From the NCBI RefSeq assembly GCF_026241165.1, contig NZ_JAPFQN010000004.1:247682-311681 (forward strand): a stretch of 64,000 bases of DNA, written 5' to 3'. Below the pieces are notes generated by a model. It was not told the DNA's origin. It saw nothing but the letters and a program-made list of their open reading frames with translations, and searched no databases. Made by a program: the position numbers and the translations under genes. Each line of letters opens with the position of its first letter. The first letter of the stretch is position 1. The stretch comes from Mangrovivirga halotolerans (GTDB lineage: Bacteria > Bacteroidota > Bacteroidia > Cytophagales > Cyclobacteriaceae). Positions 9,161 to 19,059 of this stretch are shown here, piece after piece.

Positions 9161-10234
9161 TTATTCTTTCTTCTTCGAATTTACGAAAATTTGTTTAACA
9201 TCAAGATTTTTAAGTTCAGTATCTTTAAGTGCTTCACTAAATAGCCCCTTATCAAGTTCAAATGCCCTTTGTAAGTTTTTCTCAGCCTTATCCCTTAACT
9301 TCTTGATGTATTCAATCTCATTTGTTTCTTTAAACTCTAAGTATTCTCTATTGTAATTGCACGCCAAATTGTAATAGGCAGGAGCAAATTCCTTATTCTT
9401 AGAGATTAAATCCTTCAATTCATCGTTTGAACTATCAAAATCTTTCAGATACTTACTTTTTATAAAACAATAGTTTAATAAACTGTACTTATCCTCAGAA
9501 TCTTTAAGATAAGCTGCTTTATAGGCTTTTGCTGCACGATCATATTCTTTCATGTAGAGTAGAAATTTTCCTAATCGTTTACTTAAAATTGGGTTTAAAT
9601 TACTTACCCCATTTTTGGATATGTAATTAAGAATATCTTGCTTTTTAGAGTTACTTATTTTAGAAAAGTCAAGATGTAAAGTGTTGTCAATATTTAACTC
9701 GTTAGGATTCATTGATTTGTCTCCGAGTATTGCTTCAATATTTCTGTCATTAATTACTAGTTCTTCAAAAATTTTAGTGACTGAAAGTATATAAAGCACA
9801 ATAAATCCTAACACAAAAAATATCCCTATTATACAGGCAATAATAACTACTTGGCTACTATCATTAACTAAAAAGTATGATAACTTCTTAACCAGGACCT
9901 GAAAAAACTTAAAAATGTCTTTTAGTTCGATTAGTGTAATACCGACAATAATTTTCGTTAGCCAACTTGTGATTTCTTTTAATGAGGAATTTCTAACATA
10001 TTTGTTTTTAAATTCTATGTTATTGTGAGCGGGAAAACCAAAAAGAAACCCAAGGAAGCTTCCTATAAAAAAACTAAAAAATTGAAGAAGTATAAGAGTT
10101 CCTGATAAACGAACGTATCCTGAAATGTTGCAAGCGCTCATAGAATATAAAAGTATTATAACAGTAGAAACTATTGTTATAAGGCAAGTGTAATTTAGAT
10201 ATTTGTTTCTAGAAAAATTTAATACGTTTTTCAA
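9161..10234 (-). CDS. Hypothetical membrane protein with C-terminal TPR-like region
   Basis: The 357-residue protein has four hydrophobic segments, at about residues 13-34, 45-66, 92-112 and 128-150. About 190 cytoplasmic residues follow. Their second half reads as helical repeats (LLYMKEYDRAAKAYKAAYLK, FAPAYYNLACNYNREY), typical of TPR units. No catalytic motif is visible. It is a single gene with a terminator downstream and a family E repeat upstream. Confidence 0.8.
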   Translation of the reverse strand: MKNVLNFSRNKYLNYTCLITIVSTVIILLYSMSACNISGYVRLSGTLILLQFFSFFIGSFLGFLFGFPAHNNIEFKNKYVRNSSLKEITSWLTKIIVGITLIELKDIFKFFQVLVKKLSYFLVNDSSQVVIIACIIGIFFVLGFIVLYILSVTKIFEELVINDRNIEAILGDKSMNPNELNIDNTLHLDFSKISNSKKQDILNYISKNGVSNLNPILSKRLGKFLLYMKEYDRAAKAYKAAYLKDSEDKYSLLNYCFIKSKYLKDFDSSNDELKDLISKNKEFAPAYYNLACNYNREYLEFKETNEIEYIKKLRDKAEKNLQRAFELDKGLFSEALKDTELKNLDVKQIFVNSKKKE

Positions 10235-10310
10235 TTTTTATTGATTATATATGATTTTAGATTTCACTGTTTTAATTACAATTTTACTAAATTAAGCTAC
10301 ATGCATTGCT

Positions 10311-10583
10311 TAAAACGATTGTATATAAGTAACTGTGTCACACTTATTTCTTATATAGCTATCGTTGATTTGGTTGTTAATAAATTCCTTAAAGTTCGAA
10401 AATAGCTGTTCCCAGTTCAATATCAAACCTTTTCACTTTTTAATACCAATTAGTAAATATTTGTAACCGATTTTAATAAGATATTTTGATAAACGTTTGT
10501 AATCGTTTACTAAAATATTACAAGCAACTTGAAATTTTAAATGGTTAAAGTACAAGATCAAGCTTGCGCAAGTGGAGCGAGCC
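10311..10583 (-). repeat. Family E repeat, full copy
   Basis: The copy begins with an imperfect hairpin (AACGAT at 10314-10319 pairs with ATCGTT at 10361-10366; the inner TATATAAG and CTTATATA also pair). About 190 bp follow, containing TTTGTAACCG at about 10460 and AAACGTTTGTAATCG at about 10490. It ends with the palindrome CTTGCGCAAG at 10563-10572 just before the stop of the next gene. The hairpin alone has attC-like proportions. Confidence 0.75.
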
Positions 10584-10606
10584 GTCTACTCGATTAGCAC
10601 ACTTTC

Positions 10607-11389
10607 TTAATAGTAGTCTTTTAACCAGCCATCTACATTGTATTTCTTTAGACCTTTTACCGTATTTTCAAATCCTGTAGCAATTACTTTCAATGAAAAT
10701 ATTAAGATTATAACAAATAATAGCAATAGATAAACATTTGGTTTGGATGGTTTTGATGCTAAGAAAGAAGAAAACAATGTATATGTAGACATAATCATAC
10801 CCAGAACAATTTCTAATAAACCATATATAATTAAACGACGCTTTTTTATTTTATATAATTGATAGCTTAGAACCAACGAACCAATTGCGATTATAGTGAC
10901 CGATAAAGGAATGTTTAGGTGCAATAAATAAAAAAAAGAGTCAATATAAGATTGTCCACTTATTTGTTCAAGTGTAATAAGAAAGCCTTTTATTAATAAC
11001 AGAAATCCTGCAGGAAGAGCAAGAATGAAAAGTGATGATAAAATATTTTGAATAGAGTTAAGTCGTATTTCCCTCTCTTTTTCATTTCCCTTCGTTCTAC
11101 CTATTGTAGATGATTTGGAATGGATTAGAAACCGAATAAAGTCGTAATAATTATAAAGGATGAAGTAAGATTGACGATATCTTCTTGCAATGAAATAAGC
11201 TATTACATAACAAAAAATTGGTAGTGCAATTGATGTGTAAAAAATACCTTCTGAACATTGAGGAAAATCCAGTATATTTAGAGGATAAGTCTTACATATT
11301 TTATGAGGAATTGCAATGCCTAGTATTGCTGTTGGTGCAAGAATAGAAAACCATCCAAAAAGTTTCGTAAACCAAAATTCGAGTTTCAT
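10607..11389 (-). CDS. Hypothetical polytopic membrane protein
   Basis: The 260-residue protein has about six transmembrane helices, near residues 10-30, 48-67, 115-138, 157-180, 187-208 and 217-238. A basic loop KGNEKEREIRLN lies between the second and third. No transporter or enzyme signature was recognised. It sits alone between two family E repeats, which suits a mobile single-gene unit. Confidence 0.75.
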   Translation of the reverse strand: MKLEFWFTKLFGWFSILAPTAILGIAIPHKICKTYPLNILDFPQCSEGIFYTSIALPIFCYVIAYFIARRYRQSYFILYNYYDFIRFLIHSKSSTIGRTKGNEKEREIRLNSIQNILSSLFILALPAGFLLLIKGFLITLEQISGQSYIDSFFYLLHLNIPLSVTIIAIGSLVLSYQLYKIKKRRLIIYGLLEIVLGMIMSTYTLFSSFLASKPSKPNVYLLLLFVIILIFSLKVIATGFENTVKGLKKYNVDGWLKDYY

Positions 11390-11470
11390 AATTAATTTTT
11401 AACTAGTAGAGAATAGAATTCAGGGTAGATAAATGTAGGTTATACCACAAAAAAAATCAACAAAATGTGT

Positions 11471-11740
11471 GCTAACGAATGGCTAATCACAACTCTGTAG
11501 CGCTTATTCCAATATAACTATCGTTGATTTGGTTGTTTAAAAATTCCTTAAAGTCCGAAAATAGTCGTTGCTAACTAAACTTCAAACCTTTTCACTTTTT
11601 AATACTAATAAGTAAATGTTTGTAACCGATTTAAATCAGATTTTTTTATAAACGTTTGTAATCACTTATGAATGGGATAAAAGGGGTGTGGAATTATGAA
11701 GAACATAGAAGCACAAGGACATAATTGTGCTAGGGTGGGA
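11471..11740 (-). repeat. Family E repeat, full copy
   Basis: GCTAACGA at 11471-11478 opens the site and pairs with TATCGTT near 11525, though less well than in the 33 kb and 52 kb copies. The GTTTGTAACCG and AAACGTTTGTAATC motifs lie at about 11618-11665. The tail TTGTGCTAGGGTGGG at about 11725 matches the tails at 10565, 33693 and 59498. Confidence 0.75.
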
Positions 11741-11752
11741 GGTTTTTCCATT

Positions 11753-11786
11753 AAAAAAATCAGCCTCTCCAAGGACTGATTTTCTT
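11753..11786 (-). terminator. Intrinsic terminator after DUF285 gene
   Basis: AAAATCAG pairs with CTGATTTT around a loop of about 12 bases, with a T-rich tract on the minus-strand side. It is the likely stop for the surface lipoprotein gene that ends at 11918. Confidence 0.65.
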
Positions 11787-11917
11787 AATATTTGATTTTT
11801 AACTCCATATTTATCCAATGAGTCTTTTCTTTTTAGAAACGTGATGATCCTAAAAATAGTAGTGATATAAAATGTAGTTCTTGTTTATCTTGATATGAAA
11901 TATAGTTGATTTATTTA

Positions 11918-13657
11918 TTAATAATCACAGCTTAGATTTGGTTTAGGAAGTGTCCAATTTATAGCACCAGATGAAAATTCAGCGCATGTAAAAACATCGT
12001 GAACATCCCAGCCAGATAAGTCCTGATTGAATGAAGTAGCGTCTTTGAACATTTTTCTCATTGTGGAAACCCATCCAACGTTCCATGTTGAAATATTCTG
12101 GTTAAATGTGCTAGCCCCTTCAAACATAGAGTCCATACTTCTTACTCTGATTACATTCCAAGAGGAAATGTCTTGATTAAATGTGATTGCATTTTTAAAC
12201 ATATAGCTCATATGCGTTACCTTAGAAACATCCCAATCAGAAATATTTTGGTTAAAAGAGTACGCATTTTCAAACATATTATACATGTCTTCTACATTAC
12301 TAACATCCCAGCCTGAAAGATCTTGATTGAATTTTTCAGCACCATTAAACATATCTGACATATCAACAACATTGCCAACATTCCATGAAGCGATAACTCC
12401 ATTGAATTCTTTTGCATTGTAAAACATGTCATTCATAAATTTAACATTACTAACATTCCATGTTGAAATATTATGATTAAAAGAAACTGCTCCTGCGAAC
12501 ATACCATTCATATATGTCACCTTACTAACATCCCAGCCTGAAAGATCTTGATTAAATTTTTCAGCAACAGAAAACATATGACTCATACTAGTGACATTGC
12601 TGAGGTTCCACGTAGTGATATTTCCATTAAATTCCATTGTATAGGAAAACATATAGGCCATATCAGTAACATTACTAACGTCCCAGTTTGAAAGATCCTG
12701 ATTGAATATTAAAGCTCTTCTAAACATTGAATTCATATTAGTAACATTGCTAACATTCCAAGTAGATATATCAATATTAAAAGCTTCAGCAGAATGGAAC
12801 ATATACGACATGTCTGTCACATTACTTACATCCCAATTAGAAATGTCAACATTAAACTTATAAGTACTTTTGAACATTTGTTTCATTGTAGTAACATTAC
12901 TAACATCCCAGGTTGAAATATCCTGGTTAAACTCAAGGTGATTAGAAAACAAATAATCCATGTCCGTTATATAAGTTGTTATTATATGTGTTAAGTCATA
13001 CATGCCATTGTAAGAGACTAAAAAATCAAGTCTTTCGTGATCTACAATTTCGTACATTTCGCCTTTGTAAGGATATTTCTTACCAATTTCTGCCTGTGGG
13101 AGACAATATAAGGTAACCCCGTTATCAGCGAGTTGAATCATGTCTTCATTAGTAATTTCTCTAAAGTTTGCAGTGATACTGATATCTTTATCCATTTTAA
13201 TCATTAATGGATTTTCGTTTGAAGAGATATCTCCAGTCCACCCATCAAAAATATATCCTTGTTCTGGAGTAGCAATCACTTCAATTGTATCTCCTTCTAA
13301 AAGCTCTTTTGATGGTACATTAACCGAACCAGCACCATTGGCATTAGCAGTTAACTTAAAATAAGTTAGATCTTCAGTAAAGGAAGCGATCAGGTTAATA
13401 TCTTTAACCATAGTTATGGATAGAGGATTATTAGCAGAGTTAATATCTCCTTTCCATCCAGAAAAAGTATACCCCTGATCAGGAATGGCTGTTACTTCTA
13501 TGGTTTCTCCTTGTTGAACCGTTTTTTTTGAAGGAGTTACATTTCCAGACCCTTCTACTTGTGTTGTTAAAGAGTAAGAGACAATAATTTCATTTTCTTT
13601 TTCACAGCTTGATAATCCTAATAGCATGAAAGCTAAAAAAATGTAGTACTTGTTCAT
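11918..13657 (-). CDS. BspA/DUF285-type surface lipoprotein, 13 repeats
   Basis: The 579-residue protein has a short lipoprotein signal (LLGLSSC). Two bacterial surface repeats of the InlB-B/List-type follow (VEGSGNVTPSKKTVQQGE and a second at about residue 100). Then come about 13 tandem 25-residue DUF285 leucine-rich-like units of the form FNQDISTWDVSNVT..M..MF. Such proteins are anchored outside and mediate binding or adhesion. The unit count differs from the homologue at 33812-35170 (11 units), and several units here have drifted (FNGVIASWNVGNV). The reiterated DNA could change unit number by recombination. Confidence 0.92.
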   Translation of the reverse strand: MNKYYIFLAFMLLGLSSCEKENEIIVSYSLTTQVEGSGNVTPSKKTVQQGETIEVTAIPDQGYTFSGWKGDINSANNPLSITMVKDINLIASFTEDLTYFKLTANANGAGSVNVPSKELLEGDTIEVIATPEQGYIFDGWTGDISSNENPLMIKMDKDISITANFREITNEDMIQLADNGVTLYCLPQAEIGKKYPYKGEMYEIVDHERLDFLVSYNGMYDLTHIITTYITDMDYLFSNHLEFNQDISTWDVSNVTTMKQMFKSTYKFNVDISNWDVSNVTDMSYMFHSAEAFNIDISTWNVSNVTNMNSMFRRALIFNQDLSNWDVSNVTDMAYMFSYTMEFNGNITTWNLSNVTSMSHMFSVAEKFNQDLSGWDVSKVTYMNGMFAGAVSFNHNISTWNVSNVKFMNDMFYNAKEFNGVIASWNVGNVVDMSDMFNGAEKFNQDLSGWDVSNVEDMYNMFENAYSFNQNISDWDVSKVTHMSYMFKNAITFNQDISSWNVIRVRSMDSMFEGASTFNQNISTWNVGWVSTMRKMFKDATSFNQDLSGWDVHDVFTCAEFSSGAINWTLPKPNLSCDY

Positions 13658-14126
13658 TTTATATTATAATTGAAAGATAAATACGTTTGTTAATAGAAAT
13701 GATTCCAGAGGATTTTCCTTTAACTATAGGAGAAGATATACTGAAATTGAATTGACAATGACATCTAATGATAATGCTCTTGATTATGCTTTTTTTAATC
13801 GCAATTTGCTAGTTATTAAATCCCTTTAAATATTGAACGGCAATAATAACTCCTAAATTTTCCTTTTCCAAATTTTAGAAATGTGTTTAGATAGTATAAC
13901 TATATTCTGGGATGAAGAAGCAGACCAATACGAATAAATAAATCTTCATTATTCCCTGGTCTGTACCCCCGGGAGACTAGAAAATAGGTTTTAATAATAA
14001 CCTTCGGTCAAGATATAAGCTACAGAATTAGGTTTTAGTATAAAGTAAAAAGCATATTTAAACAAATAAATACCCTTGGAATTAAAGTAAAAGTTATCTC
14101 CTCACTAGAAATATTATTTATAGATC
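13658..14126. other. Intergenic region, about 470 bp
   Basis: No gene was seen. A weak hairpin pairs CAGACCA (13921) with TGGTCTG (13956) across a 29-base loop. Box GAAAGATA at about 13671 is one base from a Bacteroidota -7 box on the minus strand and could serve the DUF285 gene. Confidence 0.35.
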
Positions 14127-14190
14127 AGGATCCAATCCCTGCATTTCATTAAAAGTATGAAGTTACGCTATCGCTAAACTTCAGACAGCG
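14127..14190 (-). repeat. Family H 3'-end hairpin repeat
   Basis: The string GAAGTTACGCTATCGCTAAA and the following CTTCAGACAG form a hairpin (GAAGTT with AACTTC), directly before the stop codon of the gene at 14194. About 75 bp around it match 25893-25966 closely, and shorter matches occur near 22490, 24300 and 27468. Confidence 0.75.
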
Positions 14191-14193
14191 GAG

Positions 14194-14979
14194 TTATTTA
14201 TAAGTAAACTCCCTTTCAACTACCATATTAAGGCTATCATTTACGTATGTAGTTGTTTTGATGGGATTGTGTTGATCGTCTAGCTGTTGTTCATGTCGTG
14301 CAATTTGAACCAAACTATCGTTTTTATTGTATGTTTTCACTCCAATCACTTCATCGTGCTCGCCATATGTGAAGATTCTTTTTTCTTTTTTTATTAGTTG
14401 ATCACTACTATTATAGAATGTGGTGGAATGGGATAAAGGTGCATCAAAGCCATTCTTATATTTGAATTCATCTTTTGTTTTACTTACAGCCTCTCCCTTA
14501 ATATTGTACCAGGTTGTATTAGATACCAGGGGACGTCCTGTTTTATCGTACACAGCATAAGTTTCTTGTTCTTTTATACCTTTTCCATTACGATTAATAA
14601 TTTTTAATTTATTTTCTTTCAGATAGGTTATCCTGGTTACAAACCGATAAATTCCATTGGCATCAGTTACTACTGAATCGATTCGGTTGTCTTTATAAAA
14701 GTAGGTTTTTCTACGTCCGGAAGTATCATAGGGTTCGATTGTTAAATTGCGCATATAAGATGAAGTAATGCGATGATAATCATCCAGAGAATATACCATT
14801 TCCCAGGTAGGTTTTTTTAGCTTTCCGTTATCATCTACACTTTTGTACCATTCTTTTATTTCAATTACATCACCTTTTACGGATTTGTAATTCATAAAAC
14901 TTTTATAGATGACAGGGTCGTCTTGATGAGTACATCGACTCAGGTTAGCAAGTAAGATCAGGAAGACCAGATATTTCAT
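14194..14979 (-). CDS. Lipoprotein with YD/RHS-like repeats, unknown function
   Basis: The 261-residue protein has a lipobox at about residue 16 (LLANLSRC). It is rich in beta-strand motifs such as YFYKDNRIDSVVTDANG and FKYKNGFDAPLSHSTTFYN, which resemble the short YD-type or YwqK-type repeats of secreted toxin and antitoxin proteins. It is last in an apparent run with the genes at 15044 and 15543, and the 905-residue neighbour has a related repeat style. No enzymatic motif was seen. Confidence 0.75.
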   Translation of the reverse strand: MKYLVFLILLANLSRCTHQDDPVIYKSFMNYKSVKGDVIEIKEWYKSVDDNGKLKKPTWEMVYSLDDYHRITSSYMRNLTIEPYDTSGRRKTYFYKDNRIDSVVTDANGIYRFVTRITYLKENKLKIINRNGKGIKEQETYAVYDKTGRPLVSNTTWYNIKGEAVSKTKDEFKYKNGFDAPLSHSTTFYNSSDQLIKKEKRIFTYGEHDEVIGVKTYNKNDSLVQIARHEQQLDDQHNPIKTTTYVNDSLNMVVEREFTYK

Positions 14980-15043
14980 TTGCGAGGGTAATTTGTGTAA
15001 ACTGATAAATCTATTTGTTACTAAAATTCTTCTACAGGAACTT

Positions 15044-15526
15044 CTACCGCAATAATTTCAATATTCCTGCCTGTTTTGATTGAAGTGATTTCCAGCTGTG
15101 AGTGGATTGAAGATGGGTGAACTCTAGTAAACCTTTGTAATACTTTATTCCACTTTTTTCAACTATCTTATAATCGTACTGACTGAATTCTATTTTTGTC
15201 CATTCAATATTGTGATCTTCTTTATACCATTCTAATCCTTTATAATTATTGAGAGCCATTGCCCTCCATTTTTTTTTAGACATGCTAGTGATGTTCAGGA
15301 TTTCTTGCTCATCAGTAATATTATATTCTTTAATAAGATTATGAAAATCCCGAATATTCATCATCTGCCGCGTAAATCTTTTTGCAGATAGTTGATCTAG
15401 CTTTTTTAAGATATTAAAGGCTTTTTTACCCACTACATTTGGATCAGGTAATTTTTGTGATTGAGCAGGAGCTTTAAAGCCTAAACAGATCGCAATAAAG
15501 ATCAAAATTATTTTTTTTAAACTCAT
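15044..15526 (-). CDS. Secreted hypothetical protein
   Basis: The 160-residue protein has a signal peptide (MSLKKIILIFIAICLGFKAPA). A basic, helical mature part contains KKWRAMALNNYKGLEWYK. I recognise no family. Its start is 16 bp after the stop of the 905-residue gene, so the two are almost certainly co-transcribed. It may be an accessory or immunity partner of that protein; this is inferred from position only. Confidence 0.75.
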   Translation of the reverse strand: MSLKKIILIFIAICLGFKAPAQSQKLPDPNVVGKKAFNILKKLDQLSAKRFTRQMMNIRDFHNLIKEYNITDEQEILNITSMSKKKWRAMALNNYKGLEWYKEDHNIEWTKIEFSQYDYKIVEKSGIKYYKGLLEFTHLQSTHSWKSLQSKQAGILKLLR

Positions 15527-15542
15527 TTGTATTTATTATTTA

Positions 15543-18260
15543 TTAAAGGATCTCATACTGGTAATTGCATGAGCTTTCTACATTTCTAAGAAAAGAGGCA
15601 ATGTTTTGCTGCCAATCATATTGAGTTAAATCATCACTGATTGTTAATTTGAATGATAAAGATTCTTCACCTTGCTGATAAGCCTTAGCCAACACTTTGT
15701 GGCCTTCAATTTTTAATTTTATATAATTATCAAAGGTCTTTTTGCTGTAAAAAATAAAGCTCCCTTCAACCGGCAAATCCTCCTGAAAGATCCCTTTAGC
15801 TATGATCTTTCCTTTGCCTTCGTAATACAAGGCCTCTCCATTTCTTTTTCCTGCCTTAAACTGAATTTCACTTAACTTTTGCCCATTAGTTCTGTAAAGA
15901 GTTTTGGTCAGTATATTTTTAGGCCTTTCATAATCAATCGATATTAAAAGCCTTTCCAAATTCTCATCGGCATACTTCTCCTCCCTGATTAAGTAGCCGT
16001 TTTTGTGGTGTAACAGCTTTTTGTAGCCTGGCACAACACCATCATATTTAATGTTGTTTTTGAAGCTAACTTTATAAGCTTTACCAGAAAGAAAATTAGT
16101 TTGTTCTTTCTGAAAACCGTTTTCCCAAATTGCTATTCTTGAAGTATCCCCGTGGTGATTAAATTTTATCCAATTACCATGAGGGCGGCCATTTTTCAAG
16201 GTTCTAATTGAAGAAATTTCTCCGTAGGAATATTCGTAAAAGGTGCCTTCATACGTAATCCCATCTTCATAAGTGCCAGTAACTATTCCTGTCGGGCCAT
16301 AAAATGTAGCTTTTCCATCTTTTTTGTTATTCGAATATTGAATAATCTGAATTGGATTGCCATTTCTATCAAATTCCTTTAAAAAGCCTTCTCGCTTGCC
16401 ATTTTTATAATTTTCTTCTTTAACAATGATTCTGCGGTTCAATGCAGAATTCTGAGTAAAAGTAGTTTTCTTCCCATGAAGCATTCCTTCCTTCATATGG
16501 GTAATTGTTTTCAATATTCTATTTTGATATTCAAAAACTGTCCCTTCATAGGGCTTGCATTCTTTGTAGGTTGCCGATGCTAAAATATTTCCCCATTGAT
16601 TATAAAAATTAGCTTCTCCAAAATAATCGATTTCATAAATTAGTCTTTCATTAGGAGCATAGCGCTTTTTATAAATAAGTGTGTCGTTGCGGTATCGATC
16701 TATTTTGTAAATATCTCCATGTTCAAAGAAGTATTCATCACCATTCTTATCGTATCCTTCCCTTATTAACTTGCCGATTGTATTGCCATCTTTATTAAAG
16801 TATACTGTTTTGTTGATTCTATCATTATTAAAAATTATGGTACTTACCGACTGTTTTACACCTTCAGGATAATAAATTGTTTCTGTGCGGCTTTTAGGAT
16901 TTTGGTATAAAATTGACCTTTTTAAATTCCCCTCTTTATTATAAAACTCATTCCTTACAAGTTCTCCTTCTTTGTATTCTTTAATTTGAGTAACCAGATG
17001 GTTGGCGGAATAACTATATTCTTTACCTGTATACTTTTGATTGTTTTTAAAGATCAGTTTTGCTATAAGTTCCCCTTTTTGATTATAGGTAACTCGAATA
17101 GAATCTTTGTATTCTACCCAGGCGATTTTTTTTCGATCTGGGTAATGTCTTCGCTTCTGAATCAGATTGCCATCCTTGAAAGTGAATATTAAATATTTGT
17201 CAGTTCTACTTACAAAATCTCCTTCCTTTCGCAAATCATTTTCATAAATGCCAACACAAATTAGATTATCATCCTTATCATAATACTCTATTTCCCCTTC
17301 AAGCTTTCCATTTTTATATTGGCCACTTCGCTTTATACCGTGTAAATAATAGGTATCAAAGAAAGGCCCATTTAAAACGCCATTTTTATAACTGTGCTTT
17401 CTGAAGGCAATATCACCATTAAATTCATATTCAGTTCCAACCCAGGGTATTTCATTTTTATATTGGATTGAATCCAGTACTTTTCCATTCTCATGAGAAA
17501 ATGAAATTATTTTTTCCTTTTCCAGAAAAAGTGCTTTTGATTTTAGTTTGCCACTTTTATAAAAACTTAGACTTGAGTCTTGTCGACCTTCCGTGAAGTA
17601 ACTTAAATTTAAATTTTCAGTTTTGGGTTCAATGAAAGAAAATACACCACTCCATATTTGATTATCGGCCGTATATGTCCCGGTACCTAATAATTCACCC
17701 TTGTATCCGTAGGTTTTAGTTTGATACACAGAATCATCTCCTTGTTGAATAAGTTGGGTTATTAATTTTAATTTGGACTGGCCGTCAGCTGGGTATACTA
17801 ACTTCTTTACGATATACCCATTTTTGTATGTTGTTTTTGAAGCTAGCTTAAATTTCTCTGAATAAACAATACCTTCGTAAGGCTGGTCTTCACTGTAAGT
17901 ACAAATAGCTAAAGTATCTCCGGATTCATCAAATTGAATATAGTCTCCTTGTTTATTACCATTTTGGTAGTTTACTATTTCGGCTAACTTACCCTCCTTA
18001 TCAAACCGTTTTAATTCACCATGATAAATATCTTCTTCCAAAGAAATGGAGAAAGCTATTTTACGTAAAGTTCCTGAAATGTAATAATCCTTAATTTGAA
18101 AAACAGAATCTTTTTTTACCGGTCTTAACCTGAAATATAAAGCATTTTCAGGGTGTGTCTCATCCCAATTAATATTATAATAGAGGGTGTCAATTGGTTG
18201 GGCAAATGAAAATAAGTCAAAAAGTAATAGAAAACTTATAGTGATTAAAGTGAATCGCAT
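15543..18260 (-). CDS. Large secreted MORN-variant (YwqK-type) repeat protein
   Basis: The 905-residue protein has a signal peptide (ITISFLLLFDLFSFAQP). The rest is dozens of degenerate units of the type G.....Y..NG...G....Y...G, for example FDKEGKLAEIVNYQNGNKQG and YYEGKGKIIAKGIFQ. These are the MORN_2/YwqK antitoxin-like repeats found in Bacteroidota surface proteins and in YwqK-family antitoxins of polymorphic toxin loci. It is unusually long for the type. The neighbours at 15044 and 14194 follow closely and likely form one transcript with it. No separate toxin domain is visible. Confidence 0.85.
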   Translation of the reverse strand: MRFTLITISFLLLFDLFSFAQPIDTLYYNINWDETHPENALYFRLRPVKKDSVFQIKDYYISGTLRKIAFSISLEEDIYHGELKRFDKEGKLAEIVNYQNGNKQGDYIQFDESGDTLAICTYSEDQPYEGIVYSEKFKLASKTTYKNGYIVKKLVYPADGQSKLKLITQLIQQGDDSVYQTKTYGYKGELLGTGTYTADNQIWSGVFSFIEPKTENLNLSYFTEGRQDSSLSFYKSGKLKSKALFLEKEKIISFSHENGKVLDSIQYKNEIPWVGTEYEFNGDIAFRKHSYKNGVLNGPFFDTYYLHGIKRSGQYKNGKLEGEIEYYDKDDNLICVGIYENDLRKEGDFVSRTDKYLIFTFKDGNLIQKRRHYPDRKKIAWVEYKDSIRVTYNQKGELIAKLIFKNNQKYTGKEYSYSANHLVTQIKEYKEGELVRNEFYNKEGNLKRSILYQNPKSRTETIYYPEGVKQSVSTIIFNNDRINKTVYFNKDGNTIGKLIREGYDKNGDEYFFEHGDIYKIDRYRNDTLIYKKRYAPNERLIYEIDYFGEANFYNQWGNILASATYKECKPYEGTVFEYQNRILKTITHMKEGMLHGKKTTFTQNSALNRRIIVKEENYKNGKREGFLKEFDRNGNPIQIIQYSNNKKDGKATFYGPTGIVTGTYEDGITYEGTFYEYSYGEISSIRTLKNGRPHGNWIKFNHHGDTSRIAIWENGFQKEQTNFLSGKAYKVSFKNNIKYDGVVPGYKKLLHHKNGYLIREEKYADENLERLLISIDYERPKNILTKTLYRTNGQKLSEIQFKAGKRNGEALYYEGKGKIIAKGIFQEDLPVEGSFIFYSKKTFDNYIKLKIEGHKVLAKAYQQGEESLSFKLTISDDLTQYDWQQNIASFLRNVESSCNYQYEIL

Positions 18261-18340
18261 AGTGATTTTATTATGTATGGTTGAACCTGCTGATGAGTAT
18301 GCTGGGAATAGATTGTTATAAACTGTAAAATTATATTCGA

Positions 18341-18964
18341 CTAGTTATTATTTAGCTTTCTTTGGTAACACTCTATTTTAGTAATTCTTCCTTTTTTAGG
18401 ATCATAATTGGCTTTTATTAAGAATTCATGCATGTTTTCAATGATTTCCCATTGTCCATTCTTTAATTTTTTAGTTTTGATAAGAGAAGGAACTATTGTC
18501 AGTTTTGTACTGAAAACTGCAAATTCAGTATTTGTATACTTCTGCATGAGATACATATTTCGATAGATTTCCAACTCTTTAATGGGATTAATTAAAAGCA
18601 GTTTATATATAGGGTTACTTAGGCCTACGTCTATTTCATTTAATTTCTGATTGAAATCACTAACATCTATCTGCTCAAATCCATCTGTCTTTATCGTAAA
18701 ATTGTAATCATTTGAATATTGTTCCAGTAATTGCAATTGATATTTTTGAATTTTATGCTCATTGGCATGAACAAAACTGTCAATCTTGGTTGAAATTAAA
18801 TCGGTCTCATCAAAATCATACTTTAAGAGCTTGTCCGAATCATAATTATTTAAAAGGGGATATATATTAGTTCTGAATTCGGTTAATTCCTTCGCGAAAT
18901 CAGAATTCTGGGCAAAACAATATGAACTGATTCCTAAAAAAGTAAGGATGAAAAGTTTTTTCAT
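18341..18964 (-). CDS. Secreted hypothetical protein
   Basis: The 207-residue protein has a signal peptide (MKKLFILTFLGISSYCFAQ). The mature part is helical, with no known motif; KLTIVPSLIKTKKLKNGQWE looks like a beta-strand pair near the end. It is first in the minus-strand run ending at 14194, with an 80-bp gap to the next gene. A good Bacteroidota-type promoter lies 66 bp upstream. Confidence 0.75.
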   Translation of the reverse strand: MKKLFILTFLGISSYCFAQNSDFAKELTEFRTNIYPLLNNYDSDKLLKYDFDETDLISTKIDSFVHANEHKIQKYQLQLLEQYSNDYNFTIKTDGFEQIDVSDFNQKLNEIDVGLSNPIYKLLLINPIKELEIYRNMYLMQKYTNTEFAVFSTKLTIVPSLIKTKKLKNGQWEIIENMHEFLIKANYDPKKGRITKIECYQRKLNNN

Positions 18965-19029
18965 GTTGAATATAGAACTTAGGTTGAAATGGATAATCGC
19001 TTAGAATACCTCTTTTATAATTTTGGTTA

Positions 19030-19059
19030 CAAAAGTAAATTAAAAAACTTCTTAGTCAA
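19030..19059 (-). promoter_or_regulatory. Predicted Bacteroidota promoter for the 18341-18964 gene
   Basis: On the minus strand the -7 box TACTTTTG (19030-19037) matches TAnnTTTG. A TTG at 19057-19059 is placed 19 bases further upstream, which suits the -33 element of the main Bacteroidota sigma factor. It lies 66 bp before the start codon and would drive the run of four secreted-protein genes. Confidence 0.45.
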
